Source: Dactylellina haptotyla
Lineage: Eukaryota > Ascomycota > Orbiliomycetes > Orbiliales > Orbiliaceae
Length of the DNA stretch: 64,000 nt
NCBI GenBank assembly: GCA_031310005.1
Contig: CM062382.1
Span: 2,604,001 to 2,668,000 of the forward strand
Reading direction: 5' to 3'
Made by a program: the position numbers and the translations under genes. Below are positions 45,831 to 59,163 of the stretch, in pieces. The notes under the pieces are model-generated. The model had not been told where the DNA came from. It saw nothing but the letters and a program-made list of their open reading frames with translations, and made no database searches. Every line of letters begins with the position of its first letter. The stretch's first letter is position 1.

Positions 45831-48800
45831 AAATACTGCACGGGACCTGCGGCGCAGACGCCGAGGCGGGGGAGCTTCCTTCCGATCCCATTGCTCGAAC
45901 CTAGTTCCGGTTCCCACTTTCCTTTCCAAATTGCACCTTTGCTCTAATTATTTCTTCTTAATTTTTTAATGACGGTTTGGTTATGGAAATCCGGCGCCAC
46001 GGTACCATTGGTCTTGATATGGCGTATTTCTTAATGTTGATGACTTGTCAGGCTGGATTCTGCCTGTGGCACCTTTTGATTTGGGCCGTTGGTTCCGAAC
46101 GGCGTACAGAATCGATCAGCAGGTTCTGGATTCTGTCTTACCTCAACGCATTTAGTCCGAGTGTTTCACGGCTCGAACGTATATACACGTATTGTATGAA
46201 GTTTTTTAATGATGCGAAAAATAAAAAGTTCGGTTTGATTACTTAAGTTGGGGTGGGTTTCTTCCCCGGACTGATTGGCGTTTCTCATACAGCTTGCTGG
46301 CCGGAATATGTAGGTAATTCTTAGCTAGCGAGGCGTTCTTGTGGAGTTCTTCGTTTCCGTTTGGGACTTCTCCGAGTGCACCGCCTATCAGCTGCGTGGT
46401 ATCAGACAATCCTGTCAAACACTTACTATATTAGCAGCTGGGCGCGCCATACCTAGTAATCTAGACAGCGGCACGCCTTCTATCATCGGGCACTAGAAAA
46501 AAAATATTACATGCCTTTGATAGTCGGCATATGTGTACCGAACGTCCGATTGCGAATATAACTTATCTTATTCCTAAACGTTCCATCACATGCTGACGTA
46601 GATCCTAGATCATCCGTCAAGTACGCCATATCGTGCCTTTGAACTCGCTAAACAGTTGGCCATCGAGAATGTTGAGCTCTCCCCCAGCCGTCGGTGTTTA
46701 AAAATAATGCATGCCGACATGATATATATTTTTCGTCCGGCTGGAGCGACAAGAGATCTTGGCTGGCTGAGAAAAGCTTGCAAGTTACAAATTACGAGGA
46801 CTAAAATTACAAAGTGTTTTTCTAAGGGTCATGGCGGTCAACTTGGCGAGAATACCGAGAATGCTGAGGTATCTAGTGGGAATACAAGCAAACCGAAGCA
46901 TCGATAAGCAAAATCTTCTTTTGGAGCAAGGATGTTGAAGCTAGTTGGGCAGTAGTTTACGAAGTTTAACCTACGCGGGTTCGTCTTGGATCTGCAGCTG
47001 GTCTAGGCTGGGACCCACAGCTCATGGACTAAACATGGGTTTTATTTCTGGGCATCAGACAAATGTGCTGCAAATTGTATCACTGAGCATGTTGCCAACC
47101 CACGAGCCAACCTCGAAAACGACCTCGTTTTGCCGCTGGGATTATTGTTAATCTCTTGGATGCTGGATGGCTGTCTAGAATTCGAATATTCCATGGTGGT
47201 GGCTTGCTGAAATAATAAGATACCAAAAGTTTTTTTTTTTTTCCTTTGCAGGATATATTATCGTGCATGCTATAGGCCTGTAGATTGATATGATGGAAGG
47301 GTGAATGAGAAAGTCACGCCCATGTTTGTCCCAAAACACCAAGAAATCCAGAGCAGCCATGACGCTTGATGATGTCTAGAATGGTAGGGTCATCCCACGC
47401 TCCGGCTCATCCTCCGAAATTTCTTCTCGGGTCATGACCGGAAACTGAAGGGCAGAGGAGACACGGCGCAGCGATATGCAAGGGTTTGGTGTCTCGGCAC
47501 CGCCAGCAGGGTTGATCCATTGGACGTGATGGGCTTGTTGGATGAGAAAAACAAGCGAACCTTGAGGGATGCATCTAAAAAAAAAAAAGATTGGGAAGCA
47601 GACAGAGAAACTCACAGCTATCGCTCAGATGCTCTCGGTCCCAGTGCGTATTTTAACTATTGCTTTTCCTGCGTGATTGTGAAGTGAAAAATCTTTTTTC
47701 ACACTTCCTCCCTGTGAAGCTCTCTCAGCTATCCAACCATCCCCTTAAACTCCACCTCGACTGACCCTCCAGTCCCAATTCTCCCTCCTGTTCTGACCCT
47801 GTTGGAGACAAATCGACGGCGAGAGCGAGATTAGGTTCTCTTTGCGGCCGCAAATTCCCGGAGGTTGTTTGGTCAGGAGGCTTGCCCATTTGAAGCGGCT
47901 GTTTGCTCGCATATTTATCGTCATTATCGGATCGGTTCCTGTACCTGCTGCACCCAACATACCACCGCCATTTCGGACCTCGCAGTCCGCTGCTTGACCG
48001 CCTCGCGCAACGACCCCAATCGTCCCTCTCTCGGACTTACTCTCGCTCCCTCTCGGTCGTGGAAGCCCTCTTTACCACGCCCCCTCTCGCCAATTCCTCT
48101 CTCGCCGCGACCTCCAGCCATCGCCCAAGTCATCAGCCCATTTTCCCGGCTCTAAGCCCGTTATCCACTCGCGCGAGCCCTCCAAGGCGATAAATTCCCT
48201 TCAATCCTCGCTAGTTTTTTTTTTTTTATTGTTGTTGTGCCCAAAAAATACCAGCTGTTGAGCGCTTCTCGGTTCCTGCCGGCCACCTGAAAAGGAAGCT
48301 AGGAATTGAAACTCCTCTCATTCTGACGTCTCCCAGAGCCACTCCGCGAGTTCAGTCGTTACATCGACAGGGAAGCGGCGACAACGAACTGAAAATTTAG
48401 AAAAAAGAAGGTTCAGAAGAGAAAGTGTGAAAAACGACATCGGGCTGCAGGGTTTTCTATCTCACAATTTTTTCTTCCTCTCTCCTGTATTCCCTGAACA
48501 GCGGCATCGACGGCAGCTAACAAGACCGGCCGAGTCACGCAAAGGCAACCCACATGCTTCGCGTGTCGATACTATACTAAACGCATCTCATTCCTGCGCA
48601 ACGGTATCTACCCCCGGTCAAATGACAGGATAACTAGCTTTTTTCTTCCAAACCCAAGATCATCAGCCTTTGCCCTTTTTACTTTGCCCCACGCCTTCGA
48701 ACTGGTGATAGGGCAATCCTTACACCCGAAGTCCCTCTGGTGCCCTTCTTAACAGCGCATGCATCAACTCCCACAGCCCTCTTCATCATCTTTCGAGTGG

Positions 48801-49053
48801 GTGGGTTTCATACTTAGGAAGCCCCCATAAAAACCGATACCATTGTCGCTCATTTGCCGCGCCCTTTAAACCAATTCTAAAGGAAAAACTTAAAAAAACT
48901 CCGAATAACAATATCGTTGAAATCCGATTACCGAAGGAAACGGAGGCGAGGAACCGCTTTTTTCTGCTAGGAGCAGGGAAACGGACAGAAAGCACAGCGG
49001 AGGATCGTATAGTTCTGTTATATTTGATACTTGCCGATTAACAGATCTACACG
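45831..49053. other. 3.2-kb intergenic region and long leader of the antiporter
   Basis: No supported gene. Several A or T homopolymers (near 47228-47241, 47578-47588 and 48210-48224). From about 47690 the plus strand is pyrimidine-rich with repeated CCTC/CTCC runs, which looks like promoter and 5' leader of the antiporter gene. Short frames in it would act as upstream ORFs if transcribed. Confidence 0.5.
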
Positions 49054-52000
49054 ATGGCATGGGATCATCTGAGTGTAAGTTCAACCTCCCTTCCGCCGGT
49101 CCATCGTGTTGCACGTTGTTGGATGTCCAGGACGGGTCGCTTTCAAGATATTTGCGGATATGGGCGTAGACTTCGATGCTGTATGAATGTCAATTGAGTT
49201 GATGAAGCTGGCTCTGATGCATCTCCATCATGATCTCAACCCTTCCCCTTGGTTTCAAATCAACCATTGACCACAGGCTTGCTTCAAAATGTATCTATCA
49301 CTGTTCCAGCTGCTAACTCATATGCCGCGCTCCCAGATCAACAAGCCGCATCTGGCATATATCATCCTGGGAGGTTTCACCTCCCTCTTCATGTTGGTTT
49401 CTCTATTCGTAAAGGAAAGGCTTTACATCGGTGAAGCTACCGTCGCCACCATCTGTGGTGTCATATTCGGTCCATACGCCGCTGGTCTCTTCGATCCGAA
49501 CAGCTGGGGAAATGTCGATCAAATTACCCTGGAATGTAGCCGAATTGTCTTGGTCGTCCAGTGTTTCGCCGTTGGTGTCGAATTGCCAAAGGTCGGTCCC
49601 GAAAAAGAAGAATACCAAAATCCCGGAATCTCGCTAATACAAGTATCTTCAAATTTAGGCTTACATGACTCGTCATTGGCGATCCGTCGTATACCTCCTC
49701 GTACCCGTTATGACCTTCGGATGGCTCGTTGTCTCGGTCTTCATCTGGTGGCTCATTAAGCCGCTATCATGGCTGGACTCGTTGTGTATCGCAGCCTGCG
49801 TCACTGCCACCGATCCTGTCCTCGCATCTTCGGTCGTCGGTAAAGGTAAATTCGCAAAACGAATTCCCAAGCACTTGAGAGATCTCCTGTCTGCCGAATC
49901 CGGCTGCAACGACGGCATGGCATTCCCGTTTATTTACCTGTCGCTCTATCTCATCCACTACCGACCAGATGCTACGGCTGTCTTTTATCACTGGTTCGTT
50001 TACACAATCCTGTACGAATGTATCTTTGGTGCATTCTTCGGATGTTGTGTTGGATACGCTGGACGGCGGCTCATCAAATTTGCCGAATCGAAAAATATTG
50101 TCGATCGAGAGAGCTTTTTGGTGTTCTACTTTACTTTGGCATTGTTCTGTGCTGGTGCAGGAAGTATTTTGGGTAAGCTGAACACAAATCGCATTTTTCT
50201 TGCTGGATTGAAGTTCCCTCGCTAACGAAATACCAGGTGTGGACGATTTGCTGGTTGGCTTCTGTGCAGGCGTTGCGTTCAGTAATGACGGATGGTTCGC
50301 CCATAAGACCGAAGAATCACACGTCTCTAACGTCATCGATTTGCTTCTCAACTTGGCATACTTCGTTTACTTTGGCGCCATCATTCCATGGGACCTATAC
50401 AACCGCCCCGAGTGGGGGCTGGAGCCATGGAGACTAGTCTGTATCTCAATTTTGGTCATCTTCTTCCGCCGCATACCCGTCATGGTGGCACTAAGGCCAT
50501 TCATACCGGATATAAAAACGTTCAGAGAATCCCTTTTCGCCGGTCACTTCGGTCCTATTGGCGTCGGTGCTATCTTTGTTGCAATTCTCGCCAGATCAGA
50601 GTTAGCCACTGGAAATGCAGCAACTCCACTTGCGGTGCTACCAGAGCCGGATAGCGATTTCCACAATCTCCTCTTAATCGAGGTTATTTGGCCAATCACC
50701 ACATTCTTGGTTATATCATCCATCATCGTTCACGGATCTTCGATTGCGGTTTTCACTCTCGGAAAGAGAATCAACAGAATGACACTCACCATGTCATACA
50801 CTACCCAGGGACCTGAAGATTCCTGGGTCAGCAGATTACCCTTCCTAAACCGCGGCCAGTCATTGTCTATAAGGAAACCCGATGAGTCGGATAACGAGAA
50901 ACTACCTGGCGACGGCCAGTTTCCTGCGGGCACTCTCCCACCTGCTGGAGGTATTCCTGGTGGATTCGGTAACGGCAAGAGGCACAGTAGGCATACTAGT
51001 GATTCTACTGGCGCACCTCGGAGACGTAACGGCCTCGGGAGACCCAAGAACCAAGGCACAGGATCTATTTCGACTGAGCGGTTACCGGCTCCGGAGGCCG
51101 TAAAAGTTCATATCCCAGCTGGCGGCAGCGCTTACCAAGAAGGCGAGGAAATTCTGGTTGAAAACTCCGATGGCGATGTTGTGAAACAATTCCGTACCCT
51201 GCCCGACGGTGGAATCGAAAACACATTCGATGAATCAAAAGACACTCGTGCTGGTAGACCAGGTGCCGCGCCACCTCGTATTGGAGAACTCGCTGAAGGC
51301 ATCATGCAACGAATCGATAGTCCGAGTCGTCAAAGAGATAGTTCTACAGATGAAGAACCACCCCGTCTCGTCCGTCGTCCATCCGATGCCCACAGGAAGC
51401 GCGGAACGGCAACTGCATACCAGAGTGGAAACGACGTTATTGTTGAAGACGAGGATGGTGAAGTCATCAAGGTTATCCGTACGAATACTAACACTGGCCG
51501 CAACGACTCTATCATGGGAATTCCGACAAGCCGCCGTCCAAGTCTTCAAAAATTTGGCTCCTGGTTAACCCGAAAAACCTCTGCTGTCGCCGAATCCAGT
51601 CAACAAGGTGCTATCAATGAGCAGAACGAGCAGAACGAGCAGAACGATGATGCGATGTCTGTCATTTCTAATGAGGAGCACGGTGTTCATCTGCACAATC
51701 CGTTCCATGGCGGCCGTATGTCTCGTAAAGAAATCGTTGAGCACTTCCAGACCATCGATCCCCGCTATAGGTCCAAGATTGCTCAAGCCCACAACATCCC
51801 GCAAAGACTTGTCGACGAAGCTGAAGCCGATACGGACGATGGCGGTAGTGGCACTTACTCCCCTGGAGGAACAACTCACGGCCCAAGTATAAGCGGACCA
51901 GCGGACAAAGTGATCGAGAAGGCCGTCTTATCGGCTCAATCCGGCGATCCGGGATTAGCATTGTCAAAAATGCAGAGTACCACTAGCGCCGAAGACCCAG

Positions 52001-52242
52001 AGAATTTTGAAGAGGAAACGCCAGCCGAACGACGTCGCAGAGAAGCCGCACTCGGCCACTCTGATGAGCCGACAGGTAGCACCTCGCAAAACGCACCTGA
52101 GACCGATGCTGAGCGCAGACGCCGAGAAGCCGCCCTAGGAAACACCATCGATGACGATGATAGCGACGACGACGGAACTGAGCGTCAACAACCTGCTCGA
52201 CGTGGTATCCGCTTTGCAGAATCGGCTCGACGAGGTGGTTAA
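49054..52242 (+). CDS. Plasma-membrane Na+(K+)/H+ antiporter, Nha1/Sod2 type
   Basis: Four exons, 49054-49074 (seven codons), 49337-49591, 49659-50172 and 50237-52242, give 931 residues. The start MAWDHLS joins [13 protein letters not shown] across a 262-bp first intron, as in fungal Nha1/Sod2. The CPA1 membrane domain has about 12 helices. It contains [11 protein letters not shown], the ND-like [12 protein letters not shown] with conserved acidic residues for cation transport, and [20 protein letters not shown]. The remaining 480 residues are a hydrophilic cytoplasmic tail with duplicated motifs: 51130-51198 and 51415-51483 encode two related 23-residue units ([16 protein letters not shown] and [16 protein letters not shown]). 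[11 protein letters not shown] occurs twice, and a 9-bp unit is repeated three times at 51619-51645 (NEQ x3). The protein exports Na+, Li+ and K+ and sets cytosolic pH; the tail is regulatory in yeasts. Confidence 0.95.
51619..51645 (+). repeat. Three tandem copies of a 9-bp unit inside the antiporter gene
   Basis: GAGCAGAAC repeated exactly three times, encoding part of [11 protein letters not shown] in the cytoplasmic tail. Copy number could vary between strains. Confidence 0.8.
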
Positions 52243-55200
52243 GCAAAAATTGCAGTAAATTCCATTCTTTGCGTACAAATTATCTATCTTTTTTATCTTT
52301 CCTTATCCCTGAAAGCAATTCAGGGAGATATGCGCACAGATCAACCTTTCTGGCGTGTTGGTTTTTGGTCAAAACACATTTTCTTGTTCTTAATTATTTG
52401 CTAGTCTAATATGCATGAGAGACAAAGAGCTTCACGATAATGAAGATGTTGTTGATACGATTGGTTGGCGGGTTGACTTTTTTCGTTTTTTCATCATTAT
52501 TCTTTTAGCGACAAATATACCTTTTCCTTTATTTTCTTGATGTTTCGGACGTTCATACTCCTGTGCTCATCGTACTTTTTAACGACATAGCATTGGAACC
52601 CCATAACCGGAGCTTCCTTAGAAGTATATCATAGTTTACATGAGCAGAAGGCACTCAGCCATCAAAGTCACGAGCGTGTGACATCCTGCCCAGGTTTAAC
52701 GTCTAACTTTACCTCACTCGGTGTGTCGTATGTGATACCGGAATACACATTCCCATTCGCATCGTCGAAAGTCCCTTGATTAGGAAAACATCGCTGCTGC
52801 CACATATATTAATCGTCGTGCCTAGTTCGCCCACGACATTTTCGGCGACACCAGATACTCAACGGATAAATTTAAATAAACCCCCGAGCCTCGAAAGCGA
52901 GTTTTGAAGACCGTCGTTGACCACGGCAAAATCCCTTCACAACTGGTATTACGTTCGCAGCTCCTTTGAATGTATCCCAGATAAGTCGGTGTGCAACCCA
53001 TAGTTGTCATTGAACCCAGTGATCTCGCCGTTTGAAAGGGTTATTTCAGGGCCTCTACCTGAGAGTTTTCTTATCGTTGAGCCATCTTTGTGAAGGTGCT
53101 TGATACCTCGTTCGTCATGACTGCAAGCTTCGTTGGGACTATGCCACAACTAATCCTATATGGTTGTCGAATGAGTGATGAAGTCATCATAGTTATGACG
53201 AACATCATTTTAAATAAGGCTCTACTTTTAGCATAGCGATTGAAAATCGTTTAGATGAGGGGAAGTTCGAGGGTTCAACTTATACGGATGCAACTGGATC
53301 TGCTTTTGGAGCAGTTGCGGCAGTATTTCTCCCAATCGACGACCCGCATTGCCAGAGTGCGGCAAAGGTTTGCTTGGGAGGTCATGCATATGGAGCCCTC
53401 ATCACAATTATATCGACTATAGGTATGTCTATGTTTCCTATTGAATTACTATCCCGAGGGATGCTCACGATAAACTACTCGATGTAGAAGACTGGTAATT
53501 ACCAAATATTTACAAATATATCTGTTCCTAGCAAAAGCTCTGTTGGTGAGTTTTTTACTACTCATGCTAGCCACCGCAACCATATTACATAGTCATAATA
53601 AAAGCGCAGGTTTTCAAAATTGCAAATATTTACTATTTTATCAAATTATGTGCTACGATTTATAATTCCTACGAATTAAACGAAGTAGCGAAAAATAGTC
53701 GCCGAATATACAATTATTTAGATTCGAAATTATTTATTGCTATTAGGATTCAACATCCACTAGATGGCGCAAAGGCCATCAAAAAACCTCTTGATCAGTA
53801 GCTAGTTCGAACCGAAGTTCTACTTTTCTTCACTTTTGGAATTTCTAAACAACATGGTTATTAATCGGGTCGACTTGCCACAGAATATCGCAGGTTATAT
53901 TCATTTTAATACGGTTTTGAGCAAATCTTGGCAACCAGTTTTAAACCAGGCAGTATTCTTGGACACGAGGTGATAGGTGATAGGGTTGGTAGCCAGGTCA
54001 AACTCCAAACATGAAGCCTGGAGACGCCCGCGGCAACCCGAAAATAACCCGGTGAACCCTGTCCCTCTGAACTTTCTCGAGGTGTTTCGAATCCTGCTTT
54101 GGCGAGAACCTCGATATGCAGTTTTTCCATGCCGCAAAACGTGGCAGGCGGGGAGATATTATGCGAATCGCGAGACGCGGGTGTGAAATAGGTACTTATG
54201 CATGCATGGTAAAATAAACAGCACACAAGGCACCACTATTGGTCTGGGCTGGAGAGCTATGATTCTGAGACAGTTCCTGAACGGATATCTGGAAACACCT
54301 TGGGATGGGCGACGAAAAAAACAAAATCGCCACCCATCGCAGACTTTTCATTGACATAAACCCGTGAAATGGTTGCACAACCGGTAACTTTTCATAGGGA
54401 GAGGGAATTATGCTTTGCGACCACACTCTTCTCTTGTTTGAGGATTTACATGAACTTTTTCTTTCTTTCGTTCCTCTGAAAATAAAAAATAAAACCTCAA
54501 GTTCCCCCTCCTGATTCATGTTCGTCGTAATGTTAGATGGCAGTTGGTATTCTCCAAGGGGTTTTCGGATTACCACCGGGACACAACCAATTGCTTCTTT
54601 TGGTTATCAGTAGGGTTTCCTTTCTGAGCGATCCTGAGCGTGGTCGCGAGATCTGGCGGGTACCTGAATGGACTCCGTAATTGGCCCACCAGAAATCCGA
54701 AGGATGCCCCTGTTCGAACATTCTCCGTTTTATGTTCGTGACTTCATAATTTTATATTTTACCCTTCCTGGTCCACCGGAAACAGCGATTGAAATTTTTT
54801 CTGTTGAGTGAGTGGTGGGTGTTGTTATGAAAGAAGGAAAAGGATGGTCGTCATGGGGTTGGTTGAGTTGTAAAGGTAAATGGTGCCTGAGCTGAGTGGT
54901 CCAGGTTTCTGGAATGGGCGACCCGGTTACTTGGATCATGGGCCGCTGCTTTGCATAATCACATCCATCTCGCCCCTTTCCCGCATCACAGAACCTTGTC
55001 GACCGGCTGGCCATTAGGAATCCCGCTCATTCTTCCAGATCCCACGCAGCACCTCTTAGTGGTCTCGTCACTGAAATTTCGATTTTAAACAATAAGGGCT
55101 TTTGTGCTGGTTTCCCATACGCCCCGCCGTTGTTTGGTGATACAAACATTCACACACACACGCATATACACGCACACCTCAGCAAACACGGCCGTTGCAT

Positions 55201-58114
55201 GCAGACGTTGCAAACTGCATCAGCGGCTGGCTATTTGGCCGGGTGAACCAACAGGTACTCTTGTACCAGATATCAGAAGTCGAGTCGGCCCGGGTCGGCG
55301 TCCCTGTTTCACGTTGAGCCTCGGCAGCCATACCACAAAGACTCGAGAATGTCTGTGGTGCCCCTGGGTTTATTTGACACGGTGTTTAACCCCCCATACC
55401 CCCTTCTAAAATTACCCAGAGATCATGGGAAAAGGCAGAGAGACCGTGGAAAAGCCGCTTACGAGAGGATACAAATGGGTGCCAATTTGGGAGCACTCGG
55501 GGTCAGGAAGAAGAAAGGAAGAGGCAACTGGGAAAATATCGACCATGAGGTTTAATATTTGATAGAAGGGATCCCCTTTCTCTTTGCCTTTCGAGCCGGG
55601 CCTGCCTGCTTGCATTGCATGAGACATCTTCTCACGTTTTTGATCCAGTTTGCTTTTTTCGGGGTGCTTTAACATCATCGACTTGTTTCCGCCGTCCGTC
55701 GCGTCGCTTCTTCCAACAATAGTTATTTTATTATTAACAGATAAAAATTAACGATTTAGAAACATGGATTGTCCATGGCGAGCCAGCAGGATTATATTAC
55801 GGCGAACGAGCGAGAACCTGAAAGACACGCCTGCTGGAGTGTGAGAGTAGCGCGTTTTAGAACAGCCAGAAGAGGGAATCCGCCCTTGCTTCTGGAAGCC
55901 TTCCAAATTAATCTCCTGGGTGGGGACCAGGCCAAAGCTGAACGGGCACCCCTTGCCCCCACTTTACCTGGGCTTCTTTTCCTTTTCTGCCCCTTGATCG
56001 TGAAAGCCTTGGGTTGCTGCTTTGTACGGGTACCTTGGAAGCAGCAAGAAGAAAGCACTGAGGGGAGAGAATTGGCGTGAAATCTGTGGTTGCCCACCGT
56101 TATGAGGATGATGATGATGTCGTGAAGAAGCAATATGCGCGAGGTTTTCTTATTCCCAGAGCCCCCCTCCATGCGATGCCCTTCATCCCCTCCCTCATCT
56201 CTCATCTCTCTCCAATATATATACAATCTAGTAGGGCCAAAGGAGAACGAAGAGATTCCTTGATTTTTTTCGCACTTTTCTCTCCTCCCTCTCATCCCCT
56301 CTAGAAACCAGCAAGGCTACTACTGTATTCTTCTTTATTTTATTATTCGCTCGTAGGAATTTTTCCGTAGAGGATTCCATTCTTGGACATATAACAGTGT
56401 ACCCCCCCTTCCTCGACCTCCTTGCGCTTGCATTGGATCCCAGTCTATAGATCTCAGTCCCATCGAAACCGAAACCATCTTGCATATTACTCCATACATA
56501 GACTCGAGATATCATATCTACGTCGCATCACAGTCGTAGCACACTAGTATACTTTCAACACCCACTCTCCACCACAACTGCACCGCCCGCTTGCATTGAG
56601 AATAAACCGCCATCGCCTTTTCCATTAATCCTCTTTTTGATTTTATTTTATTTTCCTTTGGGACCAAAGATCTTGCCAGACAACCTCGCACAAATCCCCA
56701 GGCCACCTCGGAAATCACCCGTGTTCAACCGGCGCGCGGAATCTTTTTCATTCCTCCCCTTTCGCGTTGCAACCTCCTCGCAACCTAATCAACCTCGATA
56801 GTGCACTGCTTGAAAAGAGCGGTCTTCCTAGTCTGGTTATAAAGGATAATCGAATATCACCGTATCTGGTAGTTCCTCACTCGCGGTTCATCAAACACAC
56901 CACTCGAGCACCCAAACGACCGGTAATAAATCACCCAGCTCGCATCGAAGATACACACCTCGGACAGGTAAAATACAAGTTCACCAACGCTGGGACTTGC
57001 GGATTGTATCTTTCCTCTTTGCTTTCACTATTTCGAAAGCCTATTTTCCTTTTCGACTTCGGAAAGAGAATTCTCCGATAAACTAGGTGCAGATACAACT
57101 TTGATATACTGGTAAGTGGTACAAGTTGCCCTTTCCCTTTAATAAGCCCTCTCCGGTCAAGCCCATCTCTGGTCCCTGTGGAGACCTTTCTCAGCGAAGT
57201 CGGGCAGCATCGTCTGTTATTTTCCTTCTTCCAGATTGGAGGCTACTACGGCAGGGTACAACTTCTCCATATCCTCCCCAGCAGCGAGAAAAAGGATCGA
57301 ATACGCTGCTGGCCAGATCCAGTAGCCAATCCTCTCTCGTCGATAGCATCTTCTCACTAGCCCCTCTTGATACCTTCCATTGTGTTTTCGCCGATATTGG
57401 ATTAACGCCGGCGGCCGGTACGCTCTTCCCAGTGCTAATAGTTACCAGCATATAACACAGACATACTAGCCAGTCCTTCAGTGCATGTGCCTAGTCCGGG
57501 CGGGGTGATTAAAAAGCGGGACCAGCCAGCAGGCAGGCAGAACAACTAATAGAAAACTGCGTCCCAAGTACCGTTCGCACCCTCCTTCAACCTGACGAGT
57601 ACCTCGACGGGAAGGCCTGCCTCAGACGTCAAAAGAGGAGTCGAACTGTTCTTCGGTGCCATCTTCCAGAAGCAACAAGTACAGCTGGTGCCCGCCGTTG
57701 TAGACGTTCGTCCGTTCGTGGGGTGGTGGTCCTGCAGCACATTCCATCCTGCCTTATATTTTTTTATTCCTCACAACAACCCGAGAAAATTCTGGCCAAT
57801 CGAAACCTCGCAAGCCGAATCCACCTTCTTCGACACCGCACAAACTTGGGGGCCTTTGTAGAACCAGCACATCGACACTTCATCCGCCGTGTGTGCTTTC
57901 GTCGGGTCGGATTGCATTTGCATTTGGGAACTTGTACCAGTTAGATCTCGGGATACACGAGGGAAACGCCCAATTCCCCGGACTACCGTCATCCCCTCCT
58001 CTCCTCTCCTTCCCCCTCCTTCCCTCCCCTCTTTCTCCCCGGAAGCTGTGAATCAGCTTTCCTTCCGGTTTTCTCCTTTACTCTCAGCCTTTGCCATCAT
58101 CACCAACATCAAAC
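52243..58114. other. 5.9-kb gap between the antiporter and the Spg1-type GTPase
   Basis: Mostly without supported genes. It contains one protein-like frame (53232-53498, listed separately), a CA-rich tract near 55147-55180, and, from about 56150, a pyrimidine-rich stretch. The densest CT run is near 57993-58045, just before the GTPase start and probably in its promoter and leader. Many short frames here look random. Confidence 0.45.
53232..53498 (+). pseudogene. Unidentified protein-like frame, possibly the 3' part of a small gene
   Basis: A frame of about 64 codons after a good acceptor (CTTTTAG ending at 53231) contains GSTYTDATGSAFGAVAAVF and CQSAAKVCLGGHAYGALI, with two Cys and balanced composition. 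A 65-bp intron (53423-53487, GTATGT...GATGTAG) would join it in frame to a short end EDW-stop at 53498. No convincing first exon with a start codon was found. It is either a small gene whose 5' exon I missed or a relic. I do not recognise the family. Confidence 0.35.
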
Positions 58115-59163
58115 ATGACGACTACACCTCCGACAAAGCGAGACGCCTCGCCGGTTTCTCCCCTCCGAGCATCCTTCGCGAACCTCAACACTGACGACCA
58201 CACGTCGGCTACCGCCGCCATACGAGCAGCCGCCGGCCATACAAGACACGAGTCCCTCGAAAAATACACGAGACGAGATTCGACAGCTAGCGAGAACAGA
58301 CCTGAAGAAGGATACAGAGAACGCGGCAGCATCAGCAGCCAAGGCGGCTCCGCTGGTGCTAAGAAGAATTCGTACGTATTCGTGTTCACTCTTACTGTGT
58401 ACGATTCTCGTGTCCTTTTTGCTAATTCGGTTTTCTGGCTTTAGGGTCGTCATCAAAGTCGGAATGGTCGGCGATGCACAGATCGGAAAGACCTCGTTAA
58501 TGGTCAAATACGTCGAAGGTAGCTTTGACGAAGACTACATCCAAACATTAGGTACGAGAACAATGCCCTATTTCATCCGTTACAAGACAATACCCTAACC
58601 TTCGAATGCGTGCAGGTGTCAATTTCATGGAAAAGACGATATCGATACGAAACACCGAAATCACCTTCTCAATCTGGGACTTGGGTGGCCAGCGCGAATT
58701 CGTCAACATGTTGCCTCTGGTCTGCAACGACGCGGTCGCCATCCTCTTCATGTTCGACCTGACAAGGAAGAGCACATTGAACAGCATCAAGGAATGGTAC
58801 AGACAGGGACGAGGTCTCAACAAGGTATGCTTTCCTCCCCCCCCTTTGTTGTCTTGCCACATTCGTCGCCTAACATAAATTTCCCCACAGACTGCAATTC
58901 CCTTCCTTATTGGTACAAAATATGATCACTTCGTCAACCTCTCCAAGGAAGACCAAGAAGAAATCTCCAAGCAAGCGAAACGCTTCGCCCGCGCCATGAA
59001 GGCCTCGTTAATCTTCAGCAGCACATCGCACAGCATCAACGTTCAAAAGATTTTCAAAATCGTTCTCTCGAAAGCATTCGACCTAAAATGTACGATACCG
59101 GAGATCGAAAACGTCGGCGACCCGTTATTGATCTACCAGGACGTCGAGCTTGGAAACCGGTGA
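58115..59163 (+). CDS. spg1: Septation-initiation Ras-like GTPase (Spg1/Tem1)
   Basis: Four exons, 58115-58371, 58445-58551, 58616-58824 and 58891-59163, give 281 residues. A Ser/Thr/Arg-rich N-terminal extension of about 85 residues precedes the G domain. G1 is [10 protein letters not shown], switch and G2 region [15 protein letters not shown]3 [10 protein letters not shown]4 GTKYDHF, G5-like SSTSHS. This combination, with DLGGQ instead of the Ras DTAGQ and TKYD instead of NKxD, is diagnostic of Spg1/Tem1. The protein sits on spindle pole bodies and switches on the septation initiation (mitotic exit) kinase cascade. The leader upstream is long and extremely CT-rich. The divergent-type G4 is normal for the family. 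Confidence 0.97.
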
